Assembly (NCBI GenBank): GCA_002376965.1
Contig: DFOV01000317.1
Location: forward strand, 1 to 6,819
DNA length: 6,819 nt
From: Gammaproteobacteria bacterium UBA3532
GTDB lineage: Bacteria > Pseudomonadota > Gammaproteobacteria > Enterobacterales > UBA3532
Direction: 5' to 3'
The notes beneath the pieces were generated by a model, which worked only from the letters and a program-made list of their open reading frames with translations, was not told where the DNA came from and searched no databases. A program made the translations under genes and the position numbers. Numbering within the stretch: position 1 is the first letter of the stretch; the number at the start of each line of letters is the position of its first letter. Of this stretch, positions 5,294 through 6,819 are shown one piece after another.

Positions 5294-6819
5294 ATGGCGT
5301 ATCAACAGCTCCCCCTTGGCACCAGTGATTTTCAAAAACTGATAGACGGCAAGCTTTATTACATTGATAAAAGCCCGCTAATTAATGACATTATTCATGG
5401 CTCAGAAATCACCTTGCTACCCCGACCACGCCGTTTTGGTAAGACGTTAAACATGTCGATGCTGAATTACTTTTTCAGCAATCAGCAAGACTACCGTTAT
5501 TTATTCGATGGTTTGGCTATCGCAGATAATGCCGAAGCCATGAAACATTGTGGCCAATATGCCGTAATTTTTTTGTCGTTTAAAGATGTCAAAGAGCGCA
5601 AGGCCGAAGATGTATTCAAAAACATCAGTGCACTTATCAAAGACTTATACATACAACACAATTATTTGCTTCAAGACACCCAGTTCGCAGCCGAAGAACT
5701 CGATTATTTTAATCTTATGAGTCATGGCGGCGCCGATAAGACAGCGCTCGCCGCCTCGATAAAAAAGCTATCTCAGTACTTACATCACCACCATAAAAAG
5801 CCGGTGGTCATTATCATCGACGAATACGACATGCCAATTAACAGTGCCTATACCTACGGTTATTACGATGAGTTGGTGGGATTTTTACGTAATCTACTGA
5901 GCGCAGCGTTTAAAGATAATCCTTCGTTGTTCAAGGGCGTGATGACGGGCATTTTGCGCATTGCTCGGGAAAGTATTTTTTCAGGGTTGAATAACATCGA
6001 AGTGTGTTCGCTGGCAGAAACCGACTTTAACCAGCATTTTGGTTTCACCGAGCCAGAAACAGAAAAGCTTCTCGCCGATTATCAGCTAACCGAGCTATTG
6101 CCCGCTGTGCGTGAATGGTATAACGGCTACAACTTTGGCGAAGTCACTATTTATAATCCGTGGTCGATTTTGCACTTAGCCAAAAAACGCGGTGACTTAA
6201 AGCCCTATTGGCTCAACACATCGGATAACGCCTTGGTGCGAGACTTGATCGCACGCTCATCTTTATTGGTCAAACAAGAGCTAGAAAACCTGTTGCTCGA
6301 CAACAAGGCCGTTGTGCGCAAGCGCTTAAATGAAAATGTGGTCTTTCGTGATTTAGAGCAAGATGAAGAGGCTATCTGGAATTTCTTGCTGTTTTCTGGC
6401 TATTTGGCATATAAAAATAAGGCGCTAGAAGGCAAGCACATACATATTGATTTACGCATTCCCAACGTGGAAGTCGCCTCCTTTTATGAAGACGCGATCC
6501 TCACGTGGTTTGCACCTCAGGCTGGCTCCCAATCGTTGCCATTGCCTGCGCTATTAAAACTGCTATTGAGCGTCGATTTCGAAAGCTTTGCTAAAGCCTT
6601 TACACACTTCTGTGCCGCGACCTTTAGCTACTTTGACGTGCAAGGCAAGCAACCTGAACGCTTTTACCATGCCTTTGTACTGGGCATGTTGGTGCAACTG
6701 CAACCGACCCATACCATCAAAAGCAACCGCGAAAGCGGATATGGCCGCTACGATGTTTGCTTGATCCCCCATGATAAAAAACAACCGGGATTTGTATTTG
6801 AGTTTAAATCTGTGGATGA
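5294..6819 (+). CDS. AAA-ATPase-like protein with PD-(D/E)XK nuclease-like C-terminus (3' truncated by window edge)
   Basis: An open frame of 508 codons runs off the right edge without a stop. The ATG at 5294 is the only usual start after an in-frame TGA at 5261. Its N-terminus, LPLGTSDFQKLIDGKLYYIDKS, fits the usual start of the AAA-ATPase-like (PF09820) family. A Walker A variant, RPRRFGKTL, has K50, and Walker B is VVIIIDEYD with D176/E177. The family signature TGILRIARESIFSGLNN lies downstream, followed by EWYNGYNFG, IYNPWSI and YWLNTSDN. The C-terminal part (DUF1703/PF08011-like) ends with GYGRYD (D487) and FEFKSVD (E503, K505), the D...ExK pattern of PD-(D/E)XK nucleases. No clear ribosome binding site is visible; CGGA at 5279-5282 is weak. 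The cellular role is unknown, and the protein could act on nucleic acid. Little of the protein should be missing, since the nuclease motif is usually close to the end. Confidence 0.9.
   Translation, partial: MAYQQLPLGTSDFQKLIDGKLYYIDKSPLINDIIHGSEITLLPRPRRFGKTLNMSMLNYFFSNQQDYRYLFDGLAIADNAEAMKHCGQYAVIFLSFKDVKERKAEDVFKNISALIKDLYIQHNYLLQDTQFAAEELDYFNLMSHGGADKTALAASIKKLSQYLHHHHKKPVVIIIDEYDMPINSAYTYGYYDELVGFLRNLLSAAFKDNPSLFKGVMTGILRIARESIFSGLNNIEVCSLAETDFNQHFGFTEPETEKLLADYQLTELLPAVREWYNGYNFGEVTIYNPWSILHLAKKRGDLKPYWLNTSDNALVRDLIARSSLLVKQELENLLLDNKAVVRKRLNENVVFRDLEQDEEAIWNFLLFSGYLAYKNKALEGKHIHIDLRIPNVEVASFYEDAILTWFAPQAGSQSLPLPALLKLLLSVDFESFAKAFTHFCAATFSYFDVQGKQPERFYHAFVLGMLVQLQPTHTIKSNRESGYGRYDVCLIPHDKKQPGFVFEFKSVD

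Noticed and set aside
5268..5342. Small + strand frame of 24 codons starting at ATG 5268, overlapping the start of the AAA-ATPase-like gene
   Set aside because: It overlaps out of frame, has no clear ribosome binding site, and would begin before or at the expected transcript start.
5863..6048. 61-codon open frame on the - strand
   Set aside because: It is antisense to the conserved TGILRIARESIFSGLNN region of the AAA-ATPase-like gene, so it is a shadow.

Overview
The window (about 6.8 kb) reads as chromosomal DNA from a Gram-negative, probably marine or polysaccharide-degrading gammaproteobacterium of the Saccharophagus/Cellvibrio/Teredinibacter kind. That placement is an inference. It rests on moderate GC, a lipobox-anchored multimodular alpha-amylase with a Pro/Glu-rich linker and carbohydrate-binding-type repeats, a phytochrome-like histidine kinase architecture, and an AAA-ATPase-like/PD-(D/E)XK protein of a kind often seen in such genomes. 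All supported genes lie on the + strand.

Region 1 (1-1756) is a signalling pair. The 3' part of a HisKA_2-type sensor histidine kinase enters from the left edge, cut just after its expected phospho-accepting His. Nine bases after its stop comes a 392-residue protein with an N-terminal receiver domain, a coiled coil, and a complete HisKA plus HATPase_c kinase core. The spacing suggests one operon and a possible phosphorelay in which the first kinase acts on the receiver of the second. No DNA-binding output domain is visible in the window.

Region 2 (1757-1970) is a 214-bp intergenic/leader region. It holds a candidate sigma70 promoter, a direct repeat around it, and two short inverted repeats in the presumed 5' leader. 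It leads to region 3 (1971-5156), a 1061-residue outer-membrane-type lipoprotein: a GH13 alpha-amylase-family enzyme with all catalytic residues present, followed by a C-terminal beta domain, an Ig-like domain, an unassigned beta-rich stretch and two tandem X25-like MNGWD modules. Its likely job is to attack starch or related alpha-glucans at the cell surface.

Region 4 (5157-5293) contains a perfect 12-bp hairpin that probably ends the amylase transcript, then a good sigma70-type promoter. Region 5 (5294 to the right edge) is an AAA-ATPase-like protein with a C-terminal PD-(D/E)XK nuclease-like motif, cut by the window end. Its cellular role is not known. It looks like an independent transcription unit unrelated to the amylase.

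I see no tRNA, rRNA, CRISPR array, insertion sequence or clearly new multi-gene system. The least ordinary items are the receiver-first kinase in tandem with a HisKA_2 kinase, the uncharacterised modules of the amylase, and the orphan AAA/PD-(D/E)XK protein.
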